Shown: one piece after another, positions 32,572 to 41,479 of the stretch
Numbering within the stretch: the stretch's first letter is position 1
How the letters are laid out: the number at the start of each line of letters is the position of its first letter
DNA from: Acidobacteriota bacterium
GTDB taxonomy: Bacteria; Acidobacteriota; UBA6911; RPQK01; JAJDTT01
Direction: 5' to 3'
NCBI GenBank assembly: GCA_022827025.1
Contig: JAJDTT010000172.1
Span: 1 to 64,000 of the forward strand
DNA: 64,000 bases
Translations under genes and position numbers: made by a program
The notes under the pieces: generated by a model
What the model was told of the DNA's origin: nothing
Databases searched by the model: none
What the model saw: the letters and a program-made list of their open reading frames with translations, nothing else

Positions 32572-33654
32572 TCAACGCGAACGCTGCGAAATCGAAGGCC
32601 TCCTTTTGCCAAAGCTACCGTTGATCTCCGCCTCAGCAAACTGAAGCTGTTCCATAATCCATCCGAATTCCGGGACATCGCCGAGTATCATGCCCTCCAA
32701 CGTTCTGTAACCCCGTTCGATTACAGTACGCAGTTCCGGTTGTGGAACCAGCCTCACCGTACCAGGTACGGCTTCTTCGAACCGTTTCCATGCCTGCCGA
32801 AACGCGATGAGGTTGTGGTTCCGCACCGCAGCAAGCAGGCCGAAATCGGATAACGCCGCCCTGCCCGTTTCGGTCACCGTGATCATGGCAACATCGTAGT
32901 AATGGCGCAAGATGCGGTTCGTATTGGAGGGTAGTCGATTTGCGTCTCGACAGCCGCAATAGAGTCCATGCAGAATCAGTAGCTTTTCCCAATATGTGCG
33001 TTCTGGTGCGATCACGCCGATATTGCTTACGGTGAATGACCAATCGGGAAGTTCGTTCGCGACGTAAGGTGTAACCGTGCGGCCCAAGCTGGGATCGAGC
33101 GCGGATCTTGCGCCAGCTTCGATCCTCACATTGGACGCCAGGTAGGTAACATCTCCGCTCGGATATAGTGCCGGGTATTCAACGAGGAGGGTCTGCCCGC
33201 TCTCGTCGCCCTCGTCCACGAAAATGTCGCATCCTTCCGCCAATTCCTTGATCAAACTTGTCAAATTTGATTTCAAACCCCCTCGAATGTAACTGCCGCA
33301 CACGGACGCGAGTTCCTTGAATAGAGCCTTCCGTTTCTTGTTCGACAGATCACGAGCACTGGTTGGGTCGTGCTCGCCACTGAAGCCGAGGCCACCGCGA
33401 TCAACGACCAGATCAATATCTTCGGAGAACCGGCGAATTAGTCCGAACACCTTGGATAAGGATGTCCCACCCTTGAAGATCAGCTTCGGGTGGTTTGCCG
33501 GGAGCTTGTTAAAGAGTACGTCGAGGACGAGACAGACCCAGAAATCTTTCTCCACGTAGCTGGGGAGAGTATCGAGACGACTCGCTGCCACTTCGTACAC
33601 ATCTCGCTTGTCTTGCTCCGGGAGGGAGAGAACAGACTCAAAGGCTCCATTCAT
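32572..33654 (-). CDS. abiEii: AbiEii/AbiGii nucleotidyltransferase toxin (type IV TA)
   Basis: 360 residues. The nucleotidyltransferase core LIFKGGTSLSKVFGLIRRFSEDIDLVV (about 60-85) is the GGS...DID active-site motif of AbiEii toxins, including MenA-like enzymes that add nucleotides to tRNA. EKDFWVCLVLDVLF and AYRTYWEKLL-type segments (here ERTYWEKLLILHG) are also typical. AbiE modules give abortive infection and plasmid stability. The antitoxin gene lies directly upstream with a 4-base overlap (ATGA). The family's full length is present, so the toxin looks intact. Confidence 0.9.
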   Translation of the reverse strand: MNGAFESVLSLPEQDKRDVYEVAASRLDTLPSYVEKDFWVCLVLDVLFNKLPANHPKLIFKGGTSLSKVFGLIRRFSEDIDLVVDRGGLGFSGEHDPTSARDLSNKKRKALFKELASVCGSYIRGGLKSNLTSLIKELAEGCDIFVDEGDESGQTLLVEYPALYPSGDVTYLASNVRIEAGARSALDPSLGRTVTPYVANELPDWSFTVSNIGVIAPERTYWEKLLILHGLYCGCRDANRLPSNTNRILRHYYDVAMITVTETGRAALSDFGLLAAVRNHNLIAFRQAWKRFEEAVPGTVRLVPQPELRTVIERGYRTLEGMILGDVPEFGWIMEQLQFAEAEINGSFGKRRPSISQRSR

Positions 33655-34274
33655 GAGGCAATGGATTGATCACTCGCAATGCTTTGTGCAAGTCGCGACG
33701 CCCAACCAGGCAGGTCGTTTCTGTTGCGATAGAGGTTGCGCTTGATGTTGTTCGGGAGACGGCGTCTCAGTATCAAAACGACATGAATGTCACTGGCAGC
33801 GTCGCGGCCAAGCCACCGCAGCGCTTGAACTACCGGTGCCGCCGATCTTCCCGCCCACTGCATGACACTGGGACTCGCGTGTCGAAATCGAATCGTTCGC
33901 CCGTCGATCTTGACGGTTCGTGATGCACCATCCGTCACGAAGCAGGCTTTAGCGGGAACCGCAGTCGTCAATCCAAGCTGGTTTGCAGCCGCCAAGCCGT
34001 CAGGGAGGATTCGGACTGCGTCGCGTCGTGCAATCGCCCCGATGGCGGCGTCCAGGTCGGCTGGCGCAGAACGATTGAGTATTCGACTGATCCGTGGCAC
34101 ATCGTACAAGCCCTGGCCTATTCGGCGCAGACGCCCGGCCTTGGCAAGACGCGAAAGAGCTTGGTCGACAGCCTCGCGGCTTCCTAGATCCAGAAAGTCC
34201 TTTGGTGTACACACCCAGCTTCGACTGTCCTTTGCGGACACCCTCTTCATGATCTTGTCGGTCATCGGGAGCAT
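33651..34274 (-). CDS. AbiEi-like antitoxin (DUF6088 family)
   Basis: 207 residues. A winged-helix N-terminus (PKDFLDLGSREAVDQALSRL, then KAGRLRRIGQGLYDVPR) is the form seen in AbiEi/DUF6088 transcriptional-regulator antitoxins, followed by a C-terminal antitoxin domain. It represses its own operon and neutralises the AbiEii toxin, encoded next with a 4-base overlap. The start at 34274 follows AGGA; an ATG at 34265 is possible. Divergent hig genes begin to the right across a small palindromic operator-like site. Confidence 0.8.
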   Translation of the reverse strand: MLPMTDKIMKRVSAKDSRSWVCTPKDFLDLGSREAVDQALSRLAKAGRLRRIGQGLYDVPRISRILNRSAPADLDAAIGAIARRDAVRILPDGLAAANQLGLTTAVPAKACFVTDGASRTVKIDGRTIRFRHASPSVMQWAGRSAAPVVQALRWLGRDAASDIHVVLILRRRLPNNIKRNLYRNRNDLPGWASRLAQSIASDQSIAS

Positions 34275-34288
34275 TTGATCCTGACCCT

Positions 34289-34546
34289 TTGTTTCTCCTA
34301 GCGGTTGTCAGAAATATACGGAATATTTCTTATACAACATGCTGCCACTTTGCTCAAGTTCGGCCTCGATGCATCGTTGCTGCGATAGCGTTGACCGACC
34401 TTCGGGCCCCACCTTCGCATCGGCTCGAATCTCTGCGTCGTGACCGAACAGGCCAGCACAGCATCCGCATCAGCGGCGAGTGGCGCGTGTGCTTTCGCCG
34501 GACGGACCGTAGAGCCATGGAGCTTGAAGTTGTCGACTATCACTGA
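34289..34546 (+). pseudogene. HigB-family toxin, probably 5'-truncated
   Basis: The C-terminal 60 residues (LTDLRAPPSHRLESL, TGQHSIRISGEWRVCF, ELEVVDYH) are those of RelE/HigB mRNA-cleaving toxins. The first 30 residues expected in the family (MI.SF..K...., then R.L) are not found in any frame; instead the frame runs into an AT-rich region that holds a palindrome and promoter-like bases. An 85-residue frame starting at a TTG (34289) exists but would read through that regulatory region. Most likely the toxin has lost its start, while the antitoxin gene 11 bases downstream is intact. Confidence 0.6.
34311..34329. promoter_or_regulatory. Palindromic operator-like site between abiE and hig genes
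   Basis: Perfect inverted repeat GAAATAT-ACGGA-ATATTTC in an AT-rich patch between the divergent abiE operon and hig genes. TTGTCA (34305) lies to the left and TATACA (34331) to the right. It is a good candidate for HigA or AbiEi autoregulation. Confidence 0.55.
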
Positions 34547-34557
34547 GGAGGAAACAG

Positions 34558-34851
34558 ATGGCCACCGCAGTCGCACCGGTCCATCCGGGAGAACATTTGG
34601 CGGAGATTCTGGGAGAACTCGACATCAGCCGGTATCGTCTCGCAAAGGCGATGGGCGTGCCGCCGATACGCATCAACGGCATCGTCCACTGCCGCAGGTC
34701 CATTGCGGCGGACACGGCGCTACGGATCGGCAAGGCATTGGGGATGACCCCCGAGTTCTGGATGAACCTTCAGCGGATGTACGATCTCGATTTGACCCGC
34801 TCTTCCCTGGACACCAGCGCGATCGAACCACTGGTGGAGGCGTCCGAGTGA
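34558..34851 (+). CDS. higA: HigA-family antitoxin (XRE helix-turn-helix)
   Basis: 97 residues. HPGEHLAEILGELDISRYRLAKAMGV is the HigA N-terminus with its XRE helix-turn-helix, followed by INGIVHCRRSIAADTALRIGKALGMTPEFWMNLQ, the recognition and dimer region. A strong AGGAGG ends 7 bases upstream. It normally binds and silences HigB and represses the operon; here the partner toxin seems truncated. Confidence 0.9.
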   Translation: MATAVAPVHPGEHLAEILGELDISRYRLAKAMGVPPIRINGIVHCRRSIAADTALRIGKALGMTPEFWMNLQRMYDLDLTRSSLDTSAIEPLVEASE

Positions 34852-34970
34852 ATGCGGATGGCGTCCCTGTGCCCGGAGATCGGTATGGATTTCTCCCGCC
34901 GGGTCAGCGTAGACTGGAACCCAGACTTTTGTTTCCGGTGGACGCCGGGTTGCTATGAGGAGGATCTCTC

Positions 34971-35558
34971 ATGTCCAGTCTCTCTGATCTGTTTCCAACC
35001 GCTGTTTGTCTCGTCTTGGCGGTCGTGCTGGCTGGCGCCGTCAGCCTCGGAGGTGGCGAAAAGGCCGCGCCCGCTCTCGACTTCACCCTGAAATCCCTGG
35101 ACGGCAAGGACGTGGATCTGAGCGCCTACAAGGGCAAGGTCGTGATGATCGTGAACGTGGCCAGCAAGTGCGGGCTGACGCCGCAATACGAGCAGCTTCA
35201 GGATCTGCACGAGAAGTACTCGGGGCAGGGCCTGGCGATCCTCGGATTCCCCTGCAACCAGTTCAAGGGCCAGGAACCCGGCAGCGACGAGGAGATCCGG
35301 AAGTTCTGCGAGGCCAACTACGGCGTCGAGTTCGACATGTTCTCCAAGATCGAGGTCAACGGCGACGGCGCGGCCGGTCTCTACAAGTACCTCAAGTCGG
35401 TCTCGACCGAGCCCAAGGGACCCGGCGAGATCAGTTGGAACTTCGAGAAGTTCGTTCTGGACCGGTCCGGAAAGGTCGTGGCCCGGTACGAGCCCCGGAC
35501 GCGTCCCGACGATCCCGCGGTCGTCAGCCTGATCGAGAGCCAGCTCTCCCAACAGTAG
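34971..35558 (+). CDS. Glutathione peroxidase family protein, exported
   Basis: 195 residues. The family triad is visible: peroxidatic Cys in NVASKCGLTPQY, Gln in GFPCNQFKGQEPGS, and Trp in WNFEKFVLD. It uses Cys rather than selenocysteine, like most bacterial GPx, which usually draw electrons from thioredoxin. The N-terminal hydrophobic segment (LFPTAVCLVLAVVLAGAVSLG) suggests export. An AGGAGG lies upstream. The next gene, a sodium symporter, begins 54 bases later. Confidence 0.9.
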   Translation: MSSLSDLFPTAVCLVLAVVLAGAVSLGGGEKAAPALDFTLKSLDGKDVDLSAYKGKVVMIVNVASKCGLTPQYEQLQDLHEKYSGQGLAILGFPCNQFKGQEPGSDEEIRKFCEANYGVEFDMFSKIEVNGDGAAGLYKYLKSVSTEPKGPGEISWNFEKFVLDRSGKVVARYEPRTRPDDPAVVSLIESQLSQQ

Positions 35559-35611
35559 AGTCCAGCCCCGCGGCGCGCTCCTGGCGAGGTCCGGCGGGAT
35601 AGGAGAAGGCC

Positions 35612-37126
35612 TTGCCCGGTGGACTGACTGCGGTCGACTGGGCCATTCTCCTCCTCTACGCCCTGGGAACCGTCGTCCTGGGGTACACCTACGGCCGCCG
35701 GCAGAAGACGACCCGGGAGTACTTTACCGGCAGCGGCCGGATGAACCCGATTCTCATCGGGTTCTCCATGTTTGCCACGCTGCTGAGCACCATTTCCTAT
35801 CTGGCCGTCCCCGGAGAAGCCATCTCCAAGGGACCCGGCGCGCTGTTCAACCTGCTGACCTACCCCTTCGTCTACCTGGTGGTGGCCTCCGCCATCATTC
35901 CCCTCTACATGAGGAGCCGCGTGACCAGTGCGTACGAGCTCCTGGAAGAGCGGCTGGGCTTGAGCATCCGGCTGCTGGGGTCGGTGCTGTTTCTCCTGGT
36001 CCGCCTCATCTGGATGTCCCTCCTGATCTACCTGTCGGCCAAAGCCATGACCGTCATGATGGGCTTGGCCGAGTCCTGGATCCCTCTGGTCACCCTTCTG
36101 ACCGGTCTCGTGGCGGTTCTTTACACGTCTCTGGGGGGGCTCCGGGTGGTGGTGGTCACCGACACCTTCCAGACGCTTCTCATGTTGGGCGGCGCCTTTC
36201 TGGCCATCGGCCTCGTGACCTGGGAGGTGGGCGGCCTGAGCTGGTTTCCCACCGGCTGGCAGCCGCACTGGGACGTTCAACCCGTGTTCAGTTTCGATCC
36301 CGGCGTGCGGATCAGCATCCTCGGATCCATTTTCTACGTCTTCGTCATCTCCGTCTGTCTCGCCGGGGGAGACCAGACCATGGTCCAGCGCTACATGTCG
36401 ACCCGGGATGCCGGCTCGGCCCGGCGCGCGTTCCTGACCAACCAGATCGTGGCTGCGGTGGTCGTTCTGGCTCTCTGGATGGTGGGGTTTGCCCTGCTGG
36501 GCTACTACCAGGAGTTCCCCGGAAAACTTCCTGCCGGGATCGACCTCGGCGTGAACGGGGACGACGTCTTTCCCTATTTCATCGCTCACGTGCTGCCGCC
36601 GGGCATTTCGGGGCTGGTGGTCGCCGCCATGTTCGCAGCAGCCATGTCCAGCGTCGATTCCGGGGTCAATTCCATCACGGCCGTCGTCAGCCGGGATTTT
36701 CTCGAGCGCTTCGGCAGGCTGCCCGAGAGCGAACGCGTGCGAACCCGCATCGCCAAGGTCCTGGCCTTCGTCGTCGGGGGCGTCATCGTGGTGGGCAGCT
36801 CGTTTCTGGAGCAGGTGCCGGGAAACATCTGGGCGGTCAGCAACAAGACGTCGTCCCTCCTCGTGGCCCCCATTTTCGGGCTCTTCGTCTATGCCTTCAT
36901 GGTTCCCTTCGCCAAGCCGCTGGGGGTCTGGGTGGGAACGGTTCTGGGCGTTGCGGCCGCCGCATCGATCGCCTTCTCCGGACCCATCTTCGGCATGGAT
37001 CCGGTCACGGGCGAGGACCCGGTCAGCTTCATGTGGGTGGTGCCGGCCGCCCTGGCCGTGGACCTCTCCGCCGGGACGATCGTCAGCTACTGGCAGCACC
37101 GGCGGCGGGGGAGAGTTGCGCTATAG
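35612..37126 (+). CDS. Sodium:solute symporter (SSS family)
   Basis: 504 residues with about 13 membrane helices and the LeuT-like SSS fold. GGLTAVDWAILLLYALGTVVLGYTYGRRQKTT is a typical start, GSGRMNPILIGFSMFATLLSTISYLAVPGEA the sodium-site region, and FAAAMSSVDSGVNSITAVVSRDF the conserved helix 8-9 segment. TTG at 35612 is used, with AGGAG 6 bases upstream. The substrate cannot be named; the neighbouring convergent gene is a sialidase-like protein, so a sugar acid is one possibility. The genes overlap by 6 bases at their ends. Confidence 0.88.
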   Translation: MPGGLTAVDWAILLLYALGTVVLGYTYGRRQKTTREYFTGSGRMNPILIGFSMFATLLSTISYLAVPGEAISKGPGALFNLLTYPFVYLVVASAIIPLYMRSRVTSAYELLEERLGLSIRLLGSVLFLLVRLIWMSLLIYLSAKAMTVMMGLAESWIPLVTLLTGLVAVLYTSLGGLRVVVVTDTFQTLLMLGGAFLAIGLVTWEVGGLSWFPTGWQPHWDVQPVFSFDPGVRISILGSIFYVFVISVCLAGGDQTMVQRYMSTRDAGSARRAFLTNQIVAAVVVLALWMVGFALLGYYQEFPGKLPAGIDLGVNGDDVFPYFIAHVLPPGISGLVVAAMFAAAMSSVDSGVNSITAVVSRDFLERFGRLPESERVRTRIAKVLAFVVGGVIVVGSSFLEQVPGNIWAVSNKTSSLLVAPIFGLFVYAFMVPFAKPLGVWVGTVLGVAAAASIAFSGPIFGMDPVTGEDPVSFMWVVPAALAVDLSAGTIVSYWQHRRRGRVAL

Positions 37127-38279
37127 CGACCAGCGGGCCTGGCGCAGCACCGCCCGGGGCGAACTGGCCAGCTTCTCGTACCAGATGCTCAGCAGGGTGC
37201 CGTCGTTCAGTTCGACCGTGGACGGGTAGCCCAGGTCTCCCGAGTGGCCGTCCGCCGAAAGCGTGACCGGTTCGGACCAGGAACGGCCGTTGTCGGTGCT
37301 CACCCGGGCCTGGTTTCCGTAGGGCCGGCGACGGTAACCGTAGGTCATCACCAGCCGGCCGTCGCGGAGCCGGAGCAGGTGGGAGGGGAGGCCCCAGACG
37401 CCGATGGGATGGGGCACCGACCAGGTCCGGCCGCCGTCGCCCGATTCCGATTGCAGCGTCTCCCGTGCGTTGGCGTCGTTGTGGTTCCGGATCTGGATGA
37501 TGAGGGTGCCGTCGGCCGCCTCGACGCCGTGCAGCTCGTGATAGTTGTCCTGGCTGTCGCCCGGACGGATGGGAATCACCCCGGCCCAGCGCCAGCTCCG
37601 CCCGTCATCGGCGGATTCGCAGGCTCCGATCCGGCCCTCGCCATGCCCGAACTGCTTTCCGGGGTAGAGCAATCGTCCGTCGGAGAGCGGAACGGGCCCG
37701 TGGGGGCTGTTGACGGGGACCCGGTAGGGGGGCCGACCAGGTGTCGCCGCCGTCGGTGGACCGGAGCATCCACCCGCCCAAAAGGGCCTCCCGACGGTGG
37801 ACCGGGATCCGGGCGTGGGCGGCTTGCCAGCGGGTCATCTTCTCCTCCGACCAGGCCCCGCCACTGCCCCGGCTTTCGGCCGGAGCCTTGGCCAACAGGC
37901 GCTCGTAAGCCACCGAGGTGAAAGTCGTGACCAGCAGGCTTCCCTTGCGAGTCTCCAGAACGCCGGCGTCCCGGTCGTCGAGTGGGCCGTCCATCAGGAC
38001 GCGGGGCCAAGTCCAGGTCCGGCCTTCGTCGTGGGAGCGCATCAGCTCCACCCATCCGAAGGGGCAGACGTGGCCTTCCCGCCCACCGGAGCAGACCAGG
38101 AGCAGCTCGCCGCTGGAGCGCCGCGCGACAGTGGGCCACCCATGATAGAGATGGGGACGGAGGCTGACGACCGAGGTTTCCTTGACGGAACCTGCGCGGA
38201 CGCGGCGACCGCTGGAGAACGCGGTGATGGAAGTGACGGTGGCGGCGGTTCGGATCATTTCTCGTCGATTCAACTTCAT
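37121..38279 (-). pseudogene. Secreted sialidase-like (BNR repeat) protein, frameshifted
   Basis: Start ATG at 38279 gives MKLNRREMIRTAATVTSITAF, a Tat-like signal. Repeats of the Asp-box type are visible (SHDEGRTWTW, STDGGDTWSA, ADDGRSWRWA, SGDGGRTWSV, STDNGRSWSE) as in BNR sialidases. The frame breaks at 37727-37732, six consecutive G (C on the coding strand): reading five restores APYRVPVNSPHG and joins the two halves into a 385-residue protein ending at 37121. Total length 1159 bases, one more than a multiple of three, fits a single-base insertion. It may be a real pseudogene or a homopolymer sequencing error. Confidence 0.85.
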
Positions 38280-38582
38280 AAGTGTTCGGTTCCTCGCCCA
38301 CGGCGGACTCACGTTATGATAATCCACTGCGGACGGCTCCGGTAGAGTCGTGCCCGCCCGGCACCGGTCACCGGGATCGTCCCGGGGGGGCTTGGTCCTG
38401 GTGGCGTGGTTTGGACCGAAGAGGGCACCCACAAGGGGTGTTCCTACGGAGATTCGAAATCGAGTCTCGACCCGTTGACGAATACACGTATTTGCGGGCC
38501 GTCACAGTAGGACGTGAAGTGTCCGGTCCAGGCTGCCGGCCTCCGGCTCGTTGCCGAATCGGAGCCGCGTTCAGGAGGTGGA
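38280..38582. other. Intergenic region
   Basis: 303 bases between the divergent sialidase-like and PLP-enzyme genes. It holds one copy of the dispersed hairpin family (38423-38443, the second arm imperfect) and the strong AGGAGGTGGA before the next start. A TATGATAAT stretch at 38315 has no matching -35 box. Confidence 0.5.
38423..38443. repeat. Dispersed inverted repeat copy (imperfect)
   Basis: GGGCACCC-ACAAG-GGGTGTTC: the reverse-orientation form of the hairpin found at 9335, with two changes in the second arm. Flanking bases (TCCTACGGAG on the right) also match the other copies. Confidence 0.6.
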
Positions 38583-39764
38583 ATGTCTGATACCAATGAC
38601 CATTCAGAGCCGGCCCGCCGGCTGGCAACGCGCGCCGTCCATGCCGGCGAGCCCGAGCCTCGAATCGAGGGAGCGGTGAGCATGCCGATCTTCCAGTCGG
38701 CCACCTTCGAGACGGCGGGCGAGAAGAGCTACGACGCGGTTCGCTACGTCCGTCTCAACAACACCCCCAATCACCAGGCCCTCCACGCCAAGCTGGCGTC
38801 GCTGGAGGGGGGCGAGGCGGCGGTCGTCGCCTCCAGCGGCATGGCGGCCATCACCACCACGCTGTTGGCGTTGCTCTCCCGCGGAGACCACCTGCTGGCA
38901 TTGGAAGGGCTCTACGGCGGGACCCACACCTTCGTCACTCGCGACCTGGCGGAATTCGGGATCGGACACGACCTGATGGACGGGAACCGGCCCGAGACCT
39001 GGTCCGCGCTCCTGGAACCGTCCACCCGCGCTATCTACGTGGAGACCATCACCAATCCCCTGATGCAGGTCCCGGACCTGGAGCAGGTGGTTCGCTTCGC
39101 CCGGACGCACGGTCTAGTCTCCATCATCGACAGCACTTTCGCCACGCCCGTCAACTACCGGCCCCTGGAGTCGGGCTTCGACCTCGTCCTCCACAGCGGC
39201 ACCAAGTACCTCAACGGTCATTCGGACCTGGCGGCCGGGGCCGTCGTCGGGCCCCGGGAGTTGGTGCGCCGGGTGACCCACAGGTTGAATCATCTGGGAG
39301 GCGTCCTCGACCCTCACGCCTGCTTCCTGCTGCATCGGGGGATCAAGACCCTGGTCCTGCGAGTGCGGCAACAGAACGAAAACGCCCTGGCGCTGGCGCG
39401 TTTCCTGGCGGAGAGCCCGGCCGTCGAAGGGGTCAACTATCCCGGTCTGGAGACCCATCCCCAGCATGGCCGGGCCCGGAAGATGTTCTCCGGGTTCGGC
39501 GGAATGCTGAGCTTCGACGTGCGGGGCGGTGTCGAGGCGGCCGATTCGTTGCTGAACCGTCTGCGAATTCCCCGGTCGGCGCCCAGTCTGGGAGGCGTGG
39601 AGACGTTGATCACCCGTCCGGCCACCACATCCCATGCCGGAGTGCCGCCGGAGGAGCGGGTGCGAATGGGGATCTCCGACTCCCTGGTCCGGGTTTCGGT
39701 GGGAATCGAGGCCCCGGGAGATCTGGTGGAGGATTTCGAGCAGGGTCTCGAAGGAATCTCGTGA
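38583..39764 (+). CDS. Cystathionine gamma-synthase/lyase-family PLP enzyme
   Basis: 393 residues. Cys/Met-metabolism PLP fold: ATRAVHAGEPEPRIEGAVSMPI (N-terminal family start), VASSGMAAITTTLLALL, the Asp in SIIDSTFATPVNYRPL, and the PLP lysine in VLHSGTKYLNGHSD. It could be cystathionine synthase, beta- or gamma-lyase, or methionine gamma-lyase; the family cannot be split by eye. ATG 38583 is preceded by AGGAGGTGGA. Downstream on the same strand is a second PLP enzyme of the aminotransferase type. Confidence 0.88.
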   Translation: MSDTNDHSEPARRLATRAVHAGEPEPRIEGAVSMPIFQSATFETAGEKSYDAVRYVRLNNTPNHQALHAKLASLEGGEAAVVASSGMAAITTTLLALLSRGDHLLALEGLYGGTHTFVTRDLAEFGIGHDLMDGNRPETWSALLEPSTRAIYVETITNPLMQVPDLEQVVRFARTHGLVSIIDSTFATPVNYRPLESGFDLVLHSGTKYLNGHSDLAAGAVVGPRELVRRVTHRLNHLGGVLDPHACFLLHRGIKTLVLRVRQQNENALALARFLAESPAVEGVNYPGLETHPQHGRARKMFSGFGGMLSFDVRGGVEAADSLLNRLRIPRSAPSLGGVETLITRPATTSHAGVPPEERVRMGISDSLVRVSVGIEAPGDLVEDFEQGLEGIS

Positions 39765-39881
39765 CCGGCACCGGTCGGACCCTGGACCGGAGAGACATTC
39801 CGCCGCCGGTGGTGACTTTTGCCGCAGCCCGTCAGTAGACTGGAATTCACGAATCGCATCGATAGAATCAGGAGCACGTAT

Positions 39882-41252
39882 ATGAAGTCCGTGGACGAGC
39901 GATACTATGACGACCACCCCGGGTCCCTCCGCCTGGCGGGCGGCGGACGCCGCGCCTTTCCCGACGGCGCCACGCACGACTCGCGCTGGATCACCCCCTT
40001 TCCCATCTACATGACCCGTTCCGAGGGGGCCCACAAGTGGGACGTGGACGGAAACCGTTACGTCGACTACGTGGTAGGGCATGGGGCGATCCTGCTGGGA
40101 CACTCTCACCCCGCCATCGTGGAGGCGGTCCGGGAGCAGATGGGACGGGGCACCCATGTGGGCGGGGCCACCGAGCTCGAGATCCGCTGGGCCGAGATCG
40201 TGAACAAGCTGGTGCCTTGCTCCGAGAAGGTCCGTTTCCACTCGTCGGGGACGGAGGCGGACCTGATGGCCTTCCGCCTGGTCCGGGCCTACACGGGCCG
40301 GGACAAGATTCTCAAGTTTCACCATCACTTCCACGGCTGGAGCGACTACGTCGTCCTGAGTCCCGAGGGGGAGGCCGCCGGAGTTCCGCAGGGGATGGCC
40401 GAAACCGTGGTCCAGGTGGCGCCGGAGATCGGCGAGGTGGAGCGGGCCCTGGACCGCGAGCCCGAAATCGCCGCCGTGATCCTGGAGCCGACGGGCGCCT
40501 TTGGCGGCATGCTCCCGGTCACTCCGGAATTCCTTCGCCAGTTGAGGGACGTCACCCTCAGGGCCGGGGTGCTGCTGATCTTCGACGAAGTGATCACCGG
40601 GTTTCGCACCTCGCTGGGGGGAGTCCAGGGACGTTACGGGGTCACGCCCGATCTGAGCACTCACGCCAAAATCCTGGCCGGGGGCCTTCCGGGGGCCGCC
40701 GTCGTGGGGAAGGCGGAGATCCTGGACATGATCCAGCACCGGGGCGACCCCGAGTGGGACGCCCGGCGCCGGGTCGCCCATCCCGGCACTTTCAATGCCA
40801 ATCCCCTGTCGGCGGTGGCCGGGGCCACGTGCCTGGAAATCCTGGACCGGGAGCCGGTCAACGAACGAGTGGAGGCGATGACCGAGAGGCTCAAATCGGG
40901 ACTCAATGGAGTTCTGGCAGGGTTGGGAATTCCGGGGTTCGCGTACGGCCTTGCATCGGGAGTGTTCGTCGCCTTGGGCGTCGAGGGGGAGTGGGACGAA
41001 GAGAACGGCTGCACCGTTCCCGACGCCACCCTCAATGCCTCCAAAGATCCGGCCCGGGCGGGCGCCCTGCGAAAGGCCCTGCTGAACGAAGGGGTGGACA
41101 TCCAGGGAGGCTGGAGCTGGCGCCTGACCGCGGCTCACACTGAAGAGGACGTGGACTTTTCCGTGGAAGCCTACGAAAAGGCGCTTCGGGCCTTGATTCG
41201 GGAGGGGTGGCCGGTCTCCGGAGTGGCGGCCGCGGAGACCGCGGCGGGGTAA
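39882..41252 (+). CDS. Class III aminotransferase (glutamate-1-semialdehyde aminomutase-like)
   Basis: 456 residues from the ATG at 39882, preceded by CAGGAG; an earlier TTG at 39819 is less likely. It has DVDGNRYVDYVVGHGAILLGHSHP, FHSSGTEADLMAFRLVRAYTGR (PLP phosphate and ring contacts), LIFDEVITGFR with the Asp, and the Lys in HAKILAGGLPGAA. This resembles HemL, but the family also contains many aminotransferases with unknown substrates, and hemL cannot be claimed. About 230 bases separate it from the next gene. Confidence 0.85.
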   Translation: MKSVDERYYDDHPGSLRLAGGGRRAFPDGATHDSRWITPFPIYMTRSEGAHKWDVDGNRYVDYVVGHGAILLGHSHPAIVEAVREQMGRGTHVGGATELEIRWAEIVNKLVPCSEKVRFHSSGTEADLMAFRLVRAYTGRDKILKFHHHFHGWSDYVVLSPEGEAAGVPQGMAETVVQVAPEIGEVERALDREPEIAAVILEPTGAFGGMLPVTPEFLRQLRDVTLRAGVLLIFDEVITGFRTSLGGVQGRYGVTPDLSTHAKILAGGLPGAAVVGKAEILDMIQHRGDPEWDARRRVAHPGTFNANPLSAVAGATCLEILDREPVNERVEAMTERLKSGLNGVLAGLGIPGFAYGLASGVFVALGVEGEWDEENGCTVPDATLNASKDPARAGALRKALLNEGVDIQGGWSWRLTAAHTEEDVDFSVEAYEKALRALIREGWPVSGVAAAETAAG

Positions 41253-41290
41253 CCCGATCCTGAAGACGGACCGTCCCGCAAATCCAGTCG

Positions 41291-41311
41291 GGGCGCCCCT
41301 TGTGGGCGCCC
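41291..41311. repeat. Dispersed inverted repeat GGGCGCCC-CTTGT-GGGCGCCC
   Basis: Perfect 8-base stem with the same CTTGT loop as the copy at 9335, 38 bases after the aminotransferase stop. It can double as a weak terminator. Confidence 0.75.
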
Positions 41312-41479
41312 GCTTCGTTCCGAACCAGACTTGGACCCAGCCAACCGCCGGGATGTTGTGCGGCGGTCACGGCGGATCGTCCGGACGATCTCGATAGCTG
41401 ACGCCGGGCGGGCGACCACAAGGGTCGACCCTGCTTGCCTTCTCGCGCCATAGCGGCTACAACCGGGATCGGCACTCCC

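Noticed and set aside
39819-41252. Calling the aminotransferase hemL
   Set aside because: The family contains many other enzymes; no haem genes are nearby and the gene context does not support it.
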